This document shows positions 16,673-40,849 of a stretch of DNA of 64,000 nt, in pieces; the stretch's first letter is position 1; each line of letters opens with the position of its first letter. The DNA comes from Corylus avellana (lineage: Eukaryota; Streptophyta; Magnoliopsida; Fagales; Betulaceae). The DNA lies in the NCBI RefSeq assembly GCF_901000735.1, contig NC_081544.1, positions 29,568,095 to 29,632,094 of the forward strand, given 5' to 3'. A program made the position numbers and the translations under genes. The notes under the pieces were generated by a model. That model was given only the letters and a program-made list of their open reading frames with translations, ran no database searches and was not told where the DNA came from.

Positions 16673-18540
16673 GCACAAGCTTTTTGTTGTGTGCCTCAAT
16701 AATTTGAATCCTTATAGATTTCGTTAATATTATAATTGAAGTGTATGTGTTGAGATCTTGATTGTGCTGATAATAAATTATTCACTAGAACAATGTTTCA
16801 AGCTTTCAAGCTGGTTATTCAAGGTAATAAGTTGAATTATTAAAAAATTATTCGAATATAATTGAACAAGACAAATTAATTTATCCTTATTAAAAGTAAA
16901 CAATTGTTAAGTTTATAGAATTACCTGTCTATAATAGTATAATATGAAAGCTCCAGAGGATAATGGGCACAATAATCTATTTGAGCTTTTCATCACGACT
17001 GCAATTGGTATAGATCATCCATATATATTGGGCACAATAATATTGTTTTTGACATAAAATACATAAACTTCTTCAAATAAATAGTTCAACCTATCTTCTC
17101 TCATAGCTTGTAAATGCTACTTTGAATGTTCAACTAACTTCATTGCATTCATGATATATTATTCTCTTCATTGTAATGCTTGAGATAACTCATATGTAAT
17201 CCTCAAAAGATAACTGTAAATACGAAAGTTTGAAGCTACTAAATTAGTATATTTCTTATGCTTTCTGTGTATAATATAAATCATATTTCACAAAATCTTC
17301 AATCTCATTGATGACAAGAAAAAAGAAAACATATGAATAAGACTAACAATTGCACCATAATGAGAACTCCGACATATATCTTAAAGTCTATTCATATTCA
17401 TTTATTGATTCAACCCACGATTAGTAGAAGTTTCATTATTTCATAGTGCTTCAACAATTTCAACAATTTTTTTTTTATGAAGCATGTCACAACATCTGCA
17501 TGATTCTCCAACAATATTAAAAACACTATTAACCAAGCTAAAACAAAGTTGGCAATTTTGATACGATTTTTGGCAACAACAACTAATTAATGTATGTTGA
17601 AGCTAGTGTGCAAAACAAAAAACATAACAAGTAGACTAGTTATTGTTCAAAATAAGTGTTTTAAATCTATTAAACTCACGCTCGCAAATTGCTAGCTCCA
17701 TCATGTCATTACTTTCTCAATTTGTTAATACTTAACTTATGCTTGCTAAACAATCAATTGTCATCTTTAATACTGCAACTGTTGTATTACTAACTTGTGT
17801 AATTCTTAAAAACCATAGTCACCCCATAGGCTGACCACCTCCTCTCTCAAGAGGTGGCTGTTGGTTGGTTACCACCTGGTTTTTTTTTTTTAAAAAAAAA
17901 AATCTAAATTTTATATATTTATATATATTTTTATTAAGAGCCATATGTGTCATCATTTTATATACTAACGAAATTCGTCAAGTGTTTTGACATAATTTAA
18001 CTACGGTAACTAAATTATTATTTTGGCCTAGTCTTGAACTTCCAAATTATTTTTATATTACACTAAGCAATTTATAATTTAAGCCAGCCGCATAAATAGA
18101 TTTTGTATTTATTCTTATCATATATATAAGTTTATGACATTAGTTTTCAACCAAATCGTCGAGTATTTGAGCGGTTAGGCCGGCCGTGATAGACAAAGGA
18201 TTTGGTACTTTGGTTGAATTGGGGATCCAAACCTTGGAAGCACACATACAAATACAACAAATACAGAATAAAACATTCATTTTAATATGCATACATTAAT
18301 GTAAATAAATATATAAATATTCATTTGTTTTATTTATTTTTTAAATATTTTTGCTGGGGAAGCTCCCTTCATTTGTCCTACCTTCAATCACCCTCAAACC
18401 TTCAATGTCCCCCACTTATTGGACGCTTGCGTTAGGCCACTTCAAACGCTTAGATTTATGTGATTGACAAAGTCTTCTATCAGTAAAAATATCTCTTGCC
18501 TCTTATCTAAAAAAAATCCTAAACTGGAATATTATATTTA
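16673..18540. repeat. 3'-flank block, paralogue 3 of 4, plus AKR4 5' flank
   Basis: Corresponds to 2151-3490 joined to 5700-6186, without the intervening satellite. It contains the CCTCTCTCAAGAGGTGG hairpin (about 17840) and a GGCCGGCC block (about 18155-18250). No coding signal. Confidence 0.75.
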
Positions 18541-18565
18541 GATTGGCTAACGTAAGCACGTACGC
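18541..18565 (+). promoter_or_regulatory. TGACG-type palindromic promoter box of AKR4
   Basis: Identical to the AKR1 box and at nearly the same distance from the ATG. Confidence 0.45.
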
Positions 18566-18713
18566 AAAAGTTGGATTATTTTACTTTTCAATCCTTCGTC
18601 CGTCACCTACCACTCACTCTTAAACCTTTCGCAGCAGCCATTTTAATCGCTCAACCTGGGTGTCAGGCTTCAGCTGCTTCTGGTATTGCTTGTAGAAAGG
18701 AGAAAAGAAAGAA

Positions 18714-20372
<1,659 letters not shown>

Positions 20373-21412
20373 GCAGACGACTTTGCTGTGTGGCTCAATA
20401 ACTTGAATCCCCCCATAGACTTTGTCAATATTATAATTGAAGTACGTTAAATTCTTGACTGCTCTAAATAATATATGTTCGGTTAGAATGTTATGCTGCC
20501 TGGTTCATGAAACAACAAAACACAGATATTTGGCTAAGTAATCAGATCTTTGTTTATGATGTTGTATTATTGTTGAGAGCTTGCACACAAAGAAGTTAAG
20601 CTTAAAGTTTGAAATGAAGTAAGAGAATGCACGTAGTAAATTAAAAAATGCTTCTTATACAAACAGATCTTATCAAGATACCCAGAGTATTATAATTATC
20701 TTTCATTATGGTTAAGAAGATCTTAACAGATTGGCTAATGTAGGTTCTTACTCTAGAAGTTTGACGATTTTACTTTTATTTTAGATAAAATTAGTGTCAT
20801 CCCTTCAAATTTCGACCAGAATTTTAATATTCTCTTCAAACTTTTCTTACGCAGTTTGAAGTAAACTTCATTCAACAACTCATTTACACAATTGCTGGAA
20901 CATACCAACACTGAATGCCCTTTTTGACCCCCACACCATCTCCAAAATCCTAGAAATCCATCTCCCCATTATCCCTAGCCCTGACAAGCTAATTTGGACC
21001 CCTCCCCCCTTGGTATTTTCACAGTCAAATCTGCTCATGGAAGTGGACATCCCATTCCCTTGGGACATCCTCCCTTTAATATAAATTATATTAATATTGT
21101 GAAATAAAAATGTGGTTTATAATATATATTATTCTAAATTAAATGATTAACTTAATTAAAAAATAAGGTTAAAAATCACATTTTTATTATATAACTATCT
21201 CACAATATTAACTTATCATTCCAAGCCAATCAACCAAATCATTGAAAACTTAGGCCGGTCGTGAGAGACAAAGGATTTGATTACCGTCACGGCCATCCTA
21301 GATGGTCAATGATTCGGTTGAATTGGGGATCCAAACCTTGAAAGCAAACATACACATAGTACTATGGCTATCTCACAATATTAGCTGCTGCTGGTATTGT
21401 TTGTAGAAAGAA
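20373..21412. other. AKR4-AKR5psi intergenic
   Basis: Matches 8008-9043. It contains the LINE relic at 20890-21030, a degraded promoter-like box near 20728 and a GGCCGGCC block (about 21232-21356). No gene seen. Confidence 0.55.
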
Positions 21413-23261
<1,849 letters not shown>

Positions 23262-25140
23262 GCACAGGCTTTTTGTTGTGTGCCTCAATAATTTGAATCC
23301 TTATAGACTTCGTTAATATTATAATTGAAGTGTATGTGTTGAGATCTTGACTGTGCTGATAATAAATTATTCACTAGAACAATGTTTCAAGCTTTCAAGT
23401 TAGTTATTCAAGGTAATAAGTTGAATTATTAAAAAATTATTCGAATATAATTGAACAAGACAAATTAATTTATCCTTATTAAAAGTAAACAATTGTTAAG
23501 TTTATAGAATTACATGTCTATAATAGTATAATATGAAAGCTCCACAGGATAATGGGCACAATAATCTATTAATTGAGCTTTTCATCATGATTGCGAATGG
23601 TATAGATCATTTATATTGGGCGTACTAATTTTGTTTTTGACATAAAATACATAAACTTCTTCAAATAAATAGTTCAATCTATCTTCTCTCATAGCTTGTA
23701 AACGCTACTTTGAATGTTTAACTAACTTCATTGCATTCATAATATATTATTCTCTTCATTGTAATGCTTAAGATATCTTATATGTAATCCTCAAAAGACA
23801 ACTGTAAATTGAAAGTAAATTCGAAAGTCTAGAGCGACTGAGTTAGTATATTGCTTTTGCTTTCTATTTTATAGCATAAGTCATATTTCACAATATCTTC
23901 AATCGCATTGATGGCAAGAAAAAATAAATAAAAACATGTGAATAAGACTAACAATTGCACCATAATGAGAACTTCGACATATATCTTAAAGTCTATTTAT
24001 ATTCATTTATTGATTCAACCTATGATTAGTAGAAGTTTCATTATTTCATAGTGCTTCAACAATTTCAACATTTTTTTTTTTTTTCATGAAGCGTGCCACA
24101 ACATCTGCATGATGCTCTAACAACATTAAAAACACTATTAACCAAGCTAAAACAAAGTTGGCAATTTTGATATGATTTTTGGCAACAACAACTAATTAAT
24201 GTATGTTGAAGCTGGTGTGCAAAACAAAAAACTAGTTATTGTTCAAAATAAGTGTTTTAAATCTATTAAACTCACGCTCGCATATTGTTAGCTCCATCAT
24301 GTCATTACTTTCTCAATTTGCTAATACTTAACTTATGTTTGCTAAACAATCCATTGTCATCTTTAATACTGCAACCGTTGTATTACTAACTTGTGTAATT
24401 CTTAAAAAACGCAATCACCCCAAAGGCTAACGACCCCCTCTCTCAAGGGGTGGCTGTTGGTTGGTAACCACCTTTTTTTAAAAAAAAAAAAGAAAAAAAA
24501 ATCTAAATTTTATATATTTATATATATTTTTTTATTAAGAGTGATATGTGTCATCATTTTATATATTAACGGAATTTGTGAAGTGTTTTGACATAATTTA
24601 ACTACGGTGACTAAATTATTATTTTGGCCTAGTCGAGAACTTCCAAATTATTTTTATGCTACAATAAACAATTTATAATAGCCAACTACATAGATTGTTG
24701 TATTTATTCTTATCATGTATATAAGTTTATGACATTAGTTTTCAACCAAATCATTGGATATTTGAGCGGTTAGGCCGGCCGTGACAGACAAATTAAGGAT
24801 TTGGTACTTCGGTTGAATTGGGGATCCAAACCTTGGAAGCTCACATACATATACAGATAATATACTACAAATACAGAATAAAACATTCATTTTAATATGC
24901 ATACATTTGTCCTACCTTCGATCACCCTCGAACCTTCAATGTCCCACACTTATTGGATGCTTGCGTTAGGCCAGTTCAAACGCTTAGATTTACGTGATTG
25001 ACAAAGTCTTCTGTCAGTAAATTTACTAGTTAAAATAGTAAAATAAAATAAAAATTTAATTTTACCTATCTATTTTTTTTTAAAAAAAAAAAACTTAATT
25101 TTATTATTTTAATTATTCATTTCTACTAATTTATTTAAAA
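23262..25140. repeat. 3'-flank block, paralogue 4 of 4
   Basis: Near-identical to 10840-12715, including the GGCCGGCC block (about 24752-24848). It ends at the gap at the same point, so the gap marks the limit of resolved duplication. No gene seen. Confidence 0.75.
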
Positions 25141-25581
25141 NNNNNNNNNNNNNNNNNNNNNNNNNNNNNNNNNNNNNNNNNNNNNNNNNNNNNNNNNNNN
25201 NNNNNNNNNNNNNNNNNNNNNNNNNNNNNNNNNNNNNNNNNNNNNNNNNNNNNNNNNNNNNNNNNNNNNNNNNNNNNNNNNNNNNNNNNNNNNNNNNNNN
25301 NNNNNNNNNNNNNNNNNNNNNNNNNNNNNNNNNNNNNNNNNNNNNNNNNNNNNNNNNNNNNNNNNNNNNNNNNNNNNNNNNNNNNNNNNNNNNNNNNNNN
25401 NNNNNNNNNNNNNNNNNNNNNNNNNNNNNNNNNNNNNNNNNNNNNNNNNNNNNNNNNNNNNNNNNNNNNNNNNNNNNNNNNNNNNNNNNNNNNNNNNNNN
25501 NNNNNNNNNNNNNNNNNNNNNNNNNNNNNNNNNNNNNNNNNNNNNNNNNNNNNNNNNNNNNNNNNNNNNNNNNNNNNNNNN
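25141..25581. other. Assembly gap (441 N)
   Basis: A run of N of non-round length, so probably a sized gap. It lies at the right end of the duplicated block. Confidence 0.95.
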
Positions 25582-25930
25582 TGTTTTTAATTAAAAAAAA
25601 GTTTTTTTTTTTTAAATTAAAAAAAATATTAAAAAAAAAAAAAACGGACGAACTGGGGGTGGCCGAGGCAATTTGGGGGTGGCTTTTTTTTTAATTAAAA
25701 AAAAAAATTAATATATGTGCCACGTGTCGACGTCTGATTGGTCCACGTGTCAGTCTAACGGTCAACTAACGGTCAACTAACGGATGTACTAATTTGGTCA
25801 CTTATCAAAACCACAGGAACCTCCTGTGATAAAAATGAAACTCTAGAGAAAAAAAAAATAAAGTTGAGAAACCCATAGTATGGAGTATTTAACCCAAAAA
25901 AAAAAATCCTAAACTGGAATATTATATTTA
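25582..25930. repeat. Fragment of a dispersed repeat before AKR6
   Basis: Low-complexity A/T runs, then GGGGGTGGCCGAGGCAATTT, CCACGTGTCGAC and a direct repeat ACGGTCAACTA (x2). This has the look of a common plant dispersed repeat. No coding content. Confidence 0.4.
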
Positions 25931-25955
25931 GATTGGCTGACGTAAGCACGTACGC
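25931..25955 (+). promoter_or_regulatory. TGACG-type promoter box of AKR6
   Basis: GATTGGCTGACGTAAG then CACGTACGC, 155 bp before the ATG. This copy keeps a full TGACGTAAG as in as-1-type elements. Confidence 0.5.
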
Positions 25956-26109
25956 GAAAGTTGGATTATTTTACTTTTCAATCCTTCTTCCTTCACCTAC
26001 CACTCACTCTTCCTCTTAAACCTTTCGCAGGAGCCATTTTAATCGCTCAACTTGGGTTTCAGGCTTCAGCTGCTTCTGGTATTGTTTGTAGAAAGGAGAA
26101 AAGAAAGAA

Positions 26110-28810
<2,701 letters not shown>

Positions 28811-30543
28811 GCACACATGTCTTTGCTGTGTGTCTTAATAACTTGAATCCCCGATAGACTTTGTCAATATTATAATTGAAGTGTGTTAAGTTCTTGACTG
28901 CTCTAAATAATATATGTTCGGTTAGAATGTTATGCTGCCTGATTCATGAAACAACGAAACATAGATATTTGGCTAAGTAATCAGATCTTTGTTTATGATG
29001 TTGTATTATTGTTGAGAGCTTGTACACAAAAAAGTTAAGCTTAAAGTTTGACATGAAGTAAAAGAATGCACGTGGGAAATTAAAAAAATGCTTCTTATCC
29101 AAGCAGATCCTATCAAGATATCTAGAGTATTATAATTATATTTTGTTATGGTTAAGAAGATCTTAACAGATTGGCTAATGTAGGTCCTTACTCTAGAAGT
29201 TTGATGATTTTACTTTTATTTTAGATAAAATTAGAGTCATCCCTTCAAGTTTCCACCAAAATTTTAATATTCTCTTCAAACTTTTCTTAGCAGTTTAAAG
29301 TAAACTTCATTCAACAACTCATTTACACAATTGCTGGAACATGCCTACACTGAATGCCCTTTTTGACCCCCACACCATCTCCAAAATCCTAGAAATCCAT
29401 CTCCCCATTATCCCTAGCCCTGACAAGCTAATTTGGACCCCTTCCCCCTTGGTATTTTCACAGTCAAATCTGCTCATGTTATTATATATCCCACCAATAG
29501 ATAAAAAAAAAAATAAACCCAAAAAGAAATTGACTAGTCTCTAAAAGAAAAACCCAGTTGCCGGCCGATATGCACAGAAAACGGCCACAGTGAATTGCAA
29601 ATGCAGATAAATTAAAGACATTAACTTGTGATCACGTGATTACTGTTCTGTCGGTGAAAATAGGTTTGACTAATGGAATGGTCGAATTGTAAAAAATTAA
29701 AACTTTGGGAGTGGATTGCAAAAATTGAAACTTGGAAGTCGAATTCAAAATGGCCCCAAACTTTGGGAGGTAAAGTGTAATTTTTCCATTAAAAAATCAC
29801 TACAAAACAAAATTTTTCACTTTTCAATACCACTTTTTTACTTTCATATATCAATTATTATTTTCTTTTTTTTTTTAAATTTTTTTAAGCATATAAATTT
29901 CCTCCAAATTAGTCTAGAGGAAATATTCTCCAACCTTATTTAAAATAGTGCCAAGTGTCTATAAACATTTAAAACGCACATTAAATTCTTAGTCATTAAT
30001 AGCAGTTTACTAAGTTAGACTAATGTTTTAAATGTTTATAGACACTTAACATTATTCTAAATGAGTTGGAAGATATTTCTTCCAGACTGGTTTGAAAATT
30101 TTTTTTGTCTTTTTTTTAATATCAACAGTACCGTGAAAAAGGCTTCTTGTTTAACAAACAAGGCCTAATGCTCTACTTAAAAAAAAAAAAAAAACAAAAC
30201 AAACAAACAAAAACAAATGGCCTAATTCCCACCTTCTGCGGACAACTCTGAGACACCGAACAAATTCCATAGCGGAACTCAGCTGAAAAACTAGGAGGCT
30301 AGGACAGCAAAAAAAATAGTGCAACTTAGCCGTTAGCGCAATGGATCTAGCTTAATTTACTCATTACGATATATAGCCATAGTCCTTAGCTTCGCCCCCT
30401 GCTTCAACTTTCAGTCCCTACACCAACCATTCACTCTTACACCTTTCGCAATAACCTTTTTAATCGCTCAACTTGGGTTTCTGCTGCCAGCTGTGGAAGT
30501 AGTAGTAGCAGCTGTTGTTGTAGAAAGGGGAAGAGGGGAAGAA
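28811..30543. other. AKR6-AKR7 intergenic
   Basis: The first ~660 bp match the AKR1 and AKR4 3' flanks, including the LINE relic at 29330-29470, then diverge at CTGCTCATG. A MITE-like inverted repeat lies at 29905-30097. No TGACG-type box is seen before AKR7. Confidence 0.5.
29905..30097. mobile_element. MITE-like inverted repeat
   Basis: Two arms of ~70 bp, from AAATTAGTCTAGAGGAAATA to AAACATTTAAAAC and back as GTTTTAAATGTTTATAGACA to CTTCCAGACTGGTTT, separated by ~50 bp. The arms match with scattered differences. No target duplication could be fixed. Confidence 0.55.
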
Positions 30544-32136
30544 ATGGAAGCCGGAAGAGTGGGGAGGATAAAGCTGGGTTCACAGGGACTAGAGGTGTCC
30601 GCACAGGGCCTCGGCTGCATGGGCATGTCCGCCTTCTATGGCTCTCCCAAGCCCGAACAAGACATGATTGCTCTCATCCACCACGCCGTCCACTCAGGCG
30701 TCACCTTCCTTGACACCTCCGACAGCTACGGCCCCTTCACCAACGAAATCCTTCTCGGAAAGGTCCCCTGGCCTGTATTTTTTGTCTTTAGTTTTTTCGC
30801 TTTTTTGTTTATTTATTTGTTCCTAAATTTCGTTTATTGGGCCTCAGGCTTTGAAGGAAGGGGTGAGAGAGAGGGTGGAATTGGCAACCAAGTTCGGAAT
30901 TAGCTTTGCGGATGGGAAGAGGGAGATCCGTGGCGATCCAGCGTATGTGAGAGCTGCCTGTGAGGCCACCTTGAAGCGCCTCCACTTGGATTGCATCGAT
31001 CTCTACTACCAGCACCGCGTCGACACCCGTCTTCCCATCGAAGTCACGGTTCGTTTTACCTGCTCATGCATCCTCGATCTGTAAAATACAAGATGATGAA
31101 TTTATGCATGCAATTAATTGTTTTCTTCTGCATGTAGATTGGGGAACTGAAGAAACTAGTTGAAGAAGGTAAAATAAAGTACATTGGTCTCTCTGAGGCC
31201 TCTGCTTCCACCATCAGAAAAGCACATTCTGTTCACCCAATAACAGCTGTGCAGCTGGAGTGGTCTCTGTGGTCTAGAGATGTCGAGCAAGAAATCATTC
31301 CTACTTGCAGGTGAGAGGCATCATTATCAATATTCCTTTATTTTCTTTTTTTCTTTTTTGAGGTTACAGGATAATCAAAATCAAAATTTAAATTTAAATT
31401 TTTCCAGGGAATTGGGGATTGGGATTGTTGCATACAGTCCTCTTGGACGAGGATTCTTTTCGTCAGGGCCTAAGGTTGTTGAAAATCTTTCCAACAATGA
31501 CTACCGAAAGGTTTGTACATCTGCAGCAAATGTTGAGCTTCAAAATGAAATAGGCAGCCGTTTTATTAGAATAACAGTTCTAGAGAATCATTACTGCATT
31601 TTGAGCATGTTGAGATTTTATATCACATATGACTGTTGGCTCACATAGCCATAGGGATTCAAAGTATTAATTAAATTGAATCATTAATTAAATAATGCAT
31701 TTTTTTCTTTTTTCTTTTTATCATTGGTACCCTAGATGTCCATTAATCTATGATTCCACAATGCTCCTGATGTATGTATTTACTTTATTGCTTGCAGTCT
31801 CTACCCAGGTTCCAACCTGAAAATCTGGAGCACAACAGAATCATATTTGAGCGTGTTAATGAAATGGCAACGAGGAAGGGATGCACCCCATCGCAGGTAG
31901 CATTGGCCTGGGTTCATCACCAAGGGAATGACGTGTGTCCCATACCAGGAACCACCAAGATTGACAACTTCGATCAGAACATTGGAGCTTTGTTTGTGAA
32001 ACTCACACCAGAAGAAATGTCTGAACTTGAATCATTTGCTTTAGAGGATGTTATTAAGGGCGATAGATATATGGCCAACTTTGCGACTTGGAAGACTTCT
32101 GAAACTCCACCACTTTCTTCATGGAGAGCTACGTAA
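30544..32136 (+). CDS. AKR7: aldo-keto reductase
   Basis: Exons 30544-30762, 30848-31048, 31138-31310, 31408-31510 and 31798-32136 give 344 residues. Tetrad Asp57, Tyr62 (DTSDSYG), Lys88, His129. Distinct residues include GSPKPEQ in exon 1, [17 protein letters not shown] in exon 4, and LFVKL and ALEDVIKG in exon 5. It is the most compact member on the right side (intron 4 is 287 bp). The reading frame is open upstream of the ATG, but paralogues all start at this Met. Confidence 0.9.
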
Positions 32137-34029
32137 GGGCATGCCTTTTGTTGTGTCTCAATAACTTGAATCCCCATGAACTTTGTCAATTTTATAATTG
32201 AAGTGTGTTGAGTTTATGACTACTTAAAATAATATATGTTCTATTTGACTGTTATGATGCCTAAGTCATGGAGGAGCTAGCTTGACTGTGTGTGAGGTGG
32301 TTAGCCGATCGTCGGTGAATGTCCTCGGACCTCGGCAGCAGTTTCGCTGACGACTAAGGTTAGCATATATATGTGAGTACATTGAAAGAAAACAATAAAA
32401 CAAAAACAAAAATAGAAAAATAACTAAACAGGCCGAGACCAAGAATGAGGGTTTTTCCCATTGACAATGGGAATTGAGTTGTTGGGAGGAGGGGGATAAA
32501 AGGAAGTGTGGCCAGAAGAGTTTCTGGTTGCGGCCTATAACGCCGTATAATGAGCGCAAAAATTTATTTTTATGTTGATTTTTCTAGCTGTCCAAGAAGA
32601 GGACAAATATAAATATTGTATGATTTCTGTTTTCTGTTTTCGAATTGTTGAGTATTGTAGCAATTTACCTTCCTTTTTTTTTTTTTTTTTTGGAAATCTT
32701 CACAAATTTTTTTTGAACTTTCACGTGTTTTGAAAGTACCCATAAATTGTTTTTTATTTTTTGGGTTAAATACTTAAATACAAATTTAGTACATGTGGTT
32801 TGCACAAAAATTAAAGAGACACCTGAGTTTTTAAAAATATCACAAATGATACTTGTAATTTGCAAATAAACTCATTTGGTATTTCTGTTAACATTCCATT
32901 AGATTTTTTAACGGAACATCATTTCAACGTTTCACGTGGATGCCATTGGGTTTGGGTGCTATGTCATTTTTTTTCTTCTAAAAAACCCAAAAATTAAAAA
33001 AAAAAAAAAAAAAAAAAATGACANNNNNNNNNNNNNNNNNNNNNNNNNNNNNNNNNNNNNNNNNNNNNNNNNNNNNNNNNNNNNNNNNNNNNNNNNNNNN
33101 NNNNNNNNNNNNNNNNNNNNNNNAAAACAAAAAAAAAAGGTTTGGCCCTTGGGATGACCGAACTTCCTCCAAGGGCCACCGTTTGGCCATAAGGGTAGTT
33201 CGGCCACCTCGAAAGGCCAAAAGTAGTGGCCCTCCACGAGTCTCTTTGTACTTTGGTCCTTCACAGAGCACCACCAATGACACAAAACCAACTCCAGCTC
33301 TCTCTCCAACAAAATTTTCTCTCTGCATGAAAATCACACAGCCGGCTGTGATTCCAATTCGCCAGCAACTCTCCACCTGAACCAAAAACGGAGAGGAAGA
33401 AATTGAGAAAAGAAAAAAAAAAGCAATCTCTCTCTCTCTCTCTCTCTCTCAAGGGCCAAATAATAAAAATAAAAATACTTTTCTATTTTTCCCATTTTTT
33501 TAAAATTAAATAATATTTTATTATTATTTATTTAGTGGGACACCGGCAGCATCACGGCAAGCGCTAAATCTCTTTCAAAAGATTCTGGCTAATCTAGAAT
33601 TCTCCCCTAATTCCCAACGAAAAATGATAGACCCCATTTGACCAAATGGCGGCTTGACCATGTTTATTTTTTTAATACATTTATATTTATGTTGTTTTAT
33701 AATTTTTATTGTGTGCAACACGTCATTGTATGATTGGGTGTGACATCATCTTAACCGAGAAAGTCAAGATAATAGATAAAAGTTGAGAGTAAAAGGAACT
33801 ATTTGATTACTACAAGAATGTCTTCACCAAATATTTTATATTACATGAAACTATTTGTTAATCGGTATAATTACTTGTACTGATTTTGTAATTTGTTTTT
33901 ACCTACCATGGCCATATAGTCTTTTACTACGACACCAACTCCTCTCTCTTTCTCTCTCTTTTATAATCCGTCAACTTGGGTTTCCGCTGCAGTGGTAACA
34001 GTCGTTGAAGCCATTGTTGCAGAAAAGAA
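32137..34029. other. AKR7-AKR8 intergenic, with a gap
   Basis: No gene seen. It includes a 100-N gap (33024-33123) bordered by long A runs, a CT microsatellite (33427-33450) and a fragment around 32880-32945 (TTTTTAACGGAACATC) of repeat type. The short ORFs here come from A/T-rich runs and the gap. Confidence 0.5.
33024..33123. other. Assembly gap (100 N)
   Basis: Flanked by poly-A on both sides, so probably a homopolymer or repeat the assembler could not span. Confidence 0.95.
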
Positions 34030-36322
<2,293 letters not shown>

Positions 36323-37855
36323 GCACAAGCCTTTTTGCTATGTTTCAATAACTTGAATCCTCATAGACTTTTGTCAATAGTATAATTGAAGTGTGTTGAG
36401 TTCTTTTGACCGCTCAAAATAATGTATATTCTATTACAATGTTATGATGCTTGATTCATGCCGAAGATTAGAACTCAGATCTTTGTTTCTGATATTCAGT
36501 GATTGTAGAGAGCTTGTAGACTAAGTAATTAAGCTTAAAGTTTGACATCAAGTAAAAGAGTGCACGTTGTAATTTATATGTTGGAAGCATAATGTAGTTC
36601 TGAAGTATAAAGTAAAAGATGGCATGTTGCCTTGCCTTGTTGTTTGAATGTAGCTTGTTTTTCATTCTTTTTACATAGGTGCAAATAGATATTTAGGCCT
36701 GATGCCTTGTCCTGTTATTTCGGTGTTTGGCTATGATAATTTTCTTTTGGTTTGATCTCATGAATAAAAGTTGGGCTCGGGTCTTAAGAATCTCAAAACG
36801 ATGGGGTTTGGGCATTCTGATACCGGTAAATTTTTGCAATGAAGATTACATGGGCTGAATTATTGATAACGATTCCCTGGCCCACCTCTCAACGGTGGGT
36901 TTGATTCTCTTGAGTGAAAAAAGAAAAACAAAAAAGAAAATACCTCAAAGCTTCATTGTTAATATATTCTCCAAACTATGAATTGTGTTAATGTTCCTTC
37001 AAAACTACTAAAAAAATGTTAAGTGTACCATAATGATACAAATATCATTAATAAAAAAAGTAAATAATTAAGAAAAAAAGAAAAAGAAAATGCAATTAAT
37101 AGGGGAAAAAAAAAATCTAAGGTGGCTGAATCACTCCTAACACTTGAGTGTGGTGGTCGGACCACCCTAAGAGTCTTCTTTTATTTTTTTTAATTTCGGT
37201 TTTAAGTGTTTTTTTTTTCTCAAATTTTTAAGAATATTTTTATTTAATAAAAAAGCATTAAATAAGTTTTATCTTTTTGCTGTCTAGGAGAATATTGTCA
37301 AATTTTTATTTTTTTCGGTGGTAATTTAAGAAAAACATTGACATAGTTGGGAAGAAAATCACAATAAAATGATAATTTGAGAAAAATATATACTTTTTTT
37401 TTTTTTTTTTAAAAAAAAGACATAATAATAATTATAATAGAGTTGTAGCGGCGGAATGACAATGGAACGATTTTCTTGAACAGAAATGAGCAATTATGTC
37501 GATTTATATGGATAATAGACTAATATTTGGTGTTTTGATACTACTATTATTATTTTATATTATAGGTTGAAGATCTATTTATAAGAAATAATTTTCTATT
37601 TCTTATAAAATAATTATTGTTAAAAATATAATTGAATATTGGAGTTGTCAATTCAAGGTATGTACGAGCCCGACAAAATTGTCTAACGCAGGTCCGTACT
37701 TTTATTTTACTTTTCTTTCTTTTATTATGATATGGATAGATCCAGTCCTTTGCCCGCTCCTCTGCGGCATTGCGTTTGTTCTTATCCAACCCACTCCCCC
37801 TTCCAGTAGTAGCAGGCTAGCAGCTGTAGCTGTAGAACGGAGAAAAAGCAGAGAA
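36323..37855. other. AKR8-AKR9 intergenic
   Basis: The 3' flank is followed by AT-rich DNA with long A/T runs (about 37070-37420). A degenerate promoter-box relic (TCTAACGCAGGTCCGTACT) lies at 37680-37698. No gene seen. Confidence 0.5.
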
Positions 37856-40126
<2,271 letters not shown>

Positions 40127-40849
40127 GCGCATGCCTCTTGCTGTGTCCCAATAACTTGAATCCTCGTAGACATTGTCCAAATTATAATGGAAGTGTGATG
40201 AGTGCTGAGTGCTTGACTGGTCTCAAGAATAATTTATGTTGTATTACAATGTTAGCAGAACATGTTGGAAGCTTTGTAAACTCTACAGAGCTTAAATTAT
40301 CCAACTATGCAATAAGTGCTGGAAAACATTAGTCCTTCGCCCTCTATGAATAATTTTCTTACAGAGCTGTAGAAAATTGTTGGAGTTGATGATTCTGAAT
40401 GAACACCTCTATGTAATAAAGAAGATCCATCAAACCACATCCTGCCATTCTTGGTACTCTCCTTGGGAGCAAGCAACCTCAGCATTACATAATCTGTACA
40501 TCCTTGCTGTGGGGAGGCTTGGTCATTATTAGCAGTACCAAAATAACAAAAATACATTTTTTATTTTCATTTTAATTACTCATTTTTTTCATAACGTTCT
40601 CAACCGTCTCGCTATTTTAACAATTTAATTTTATTATTCTATTTAAATATTATTTTTTAAAGATTTGTTTATTTTACTTACAAAATTAAGAGTTTATTTT
40701 TTAAATAATAATTAAATACAATGAAAATTTTTTAATAACACAAAAATACACTAATAAATTCTAATTTTTAATAAAAATAATCCGGGTTTCTGCAGCAAGG
40801 AGTAGCAGCCGCAGGCTGTAGTTGTACTAGAAAGGAAAAATAGAAAGAA
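40127..40849. other. AKR9-AKR10 intergenic
   Basis: Only 723 bp separate the two genes. The 3' half is A/T-rich and no TGACG-type box is visible. Confidence 0.5.

Noticed and set aside
33018..33380. ORFs of 117-135 codons spanning the gap at 33024-33123
   Set aside because: They are created by translating N and flanking homopolymers.
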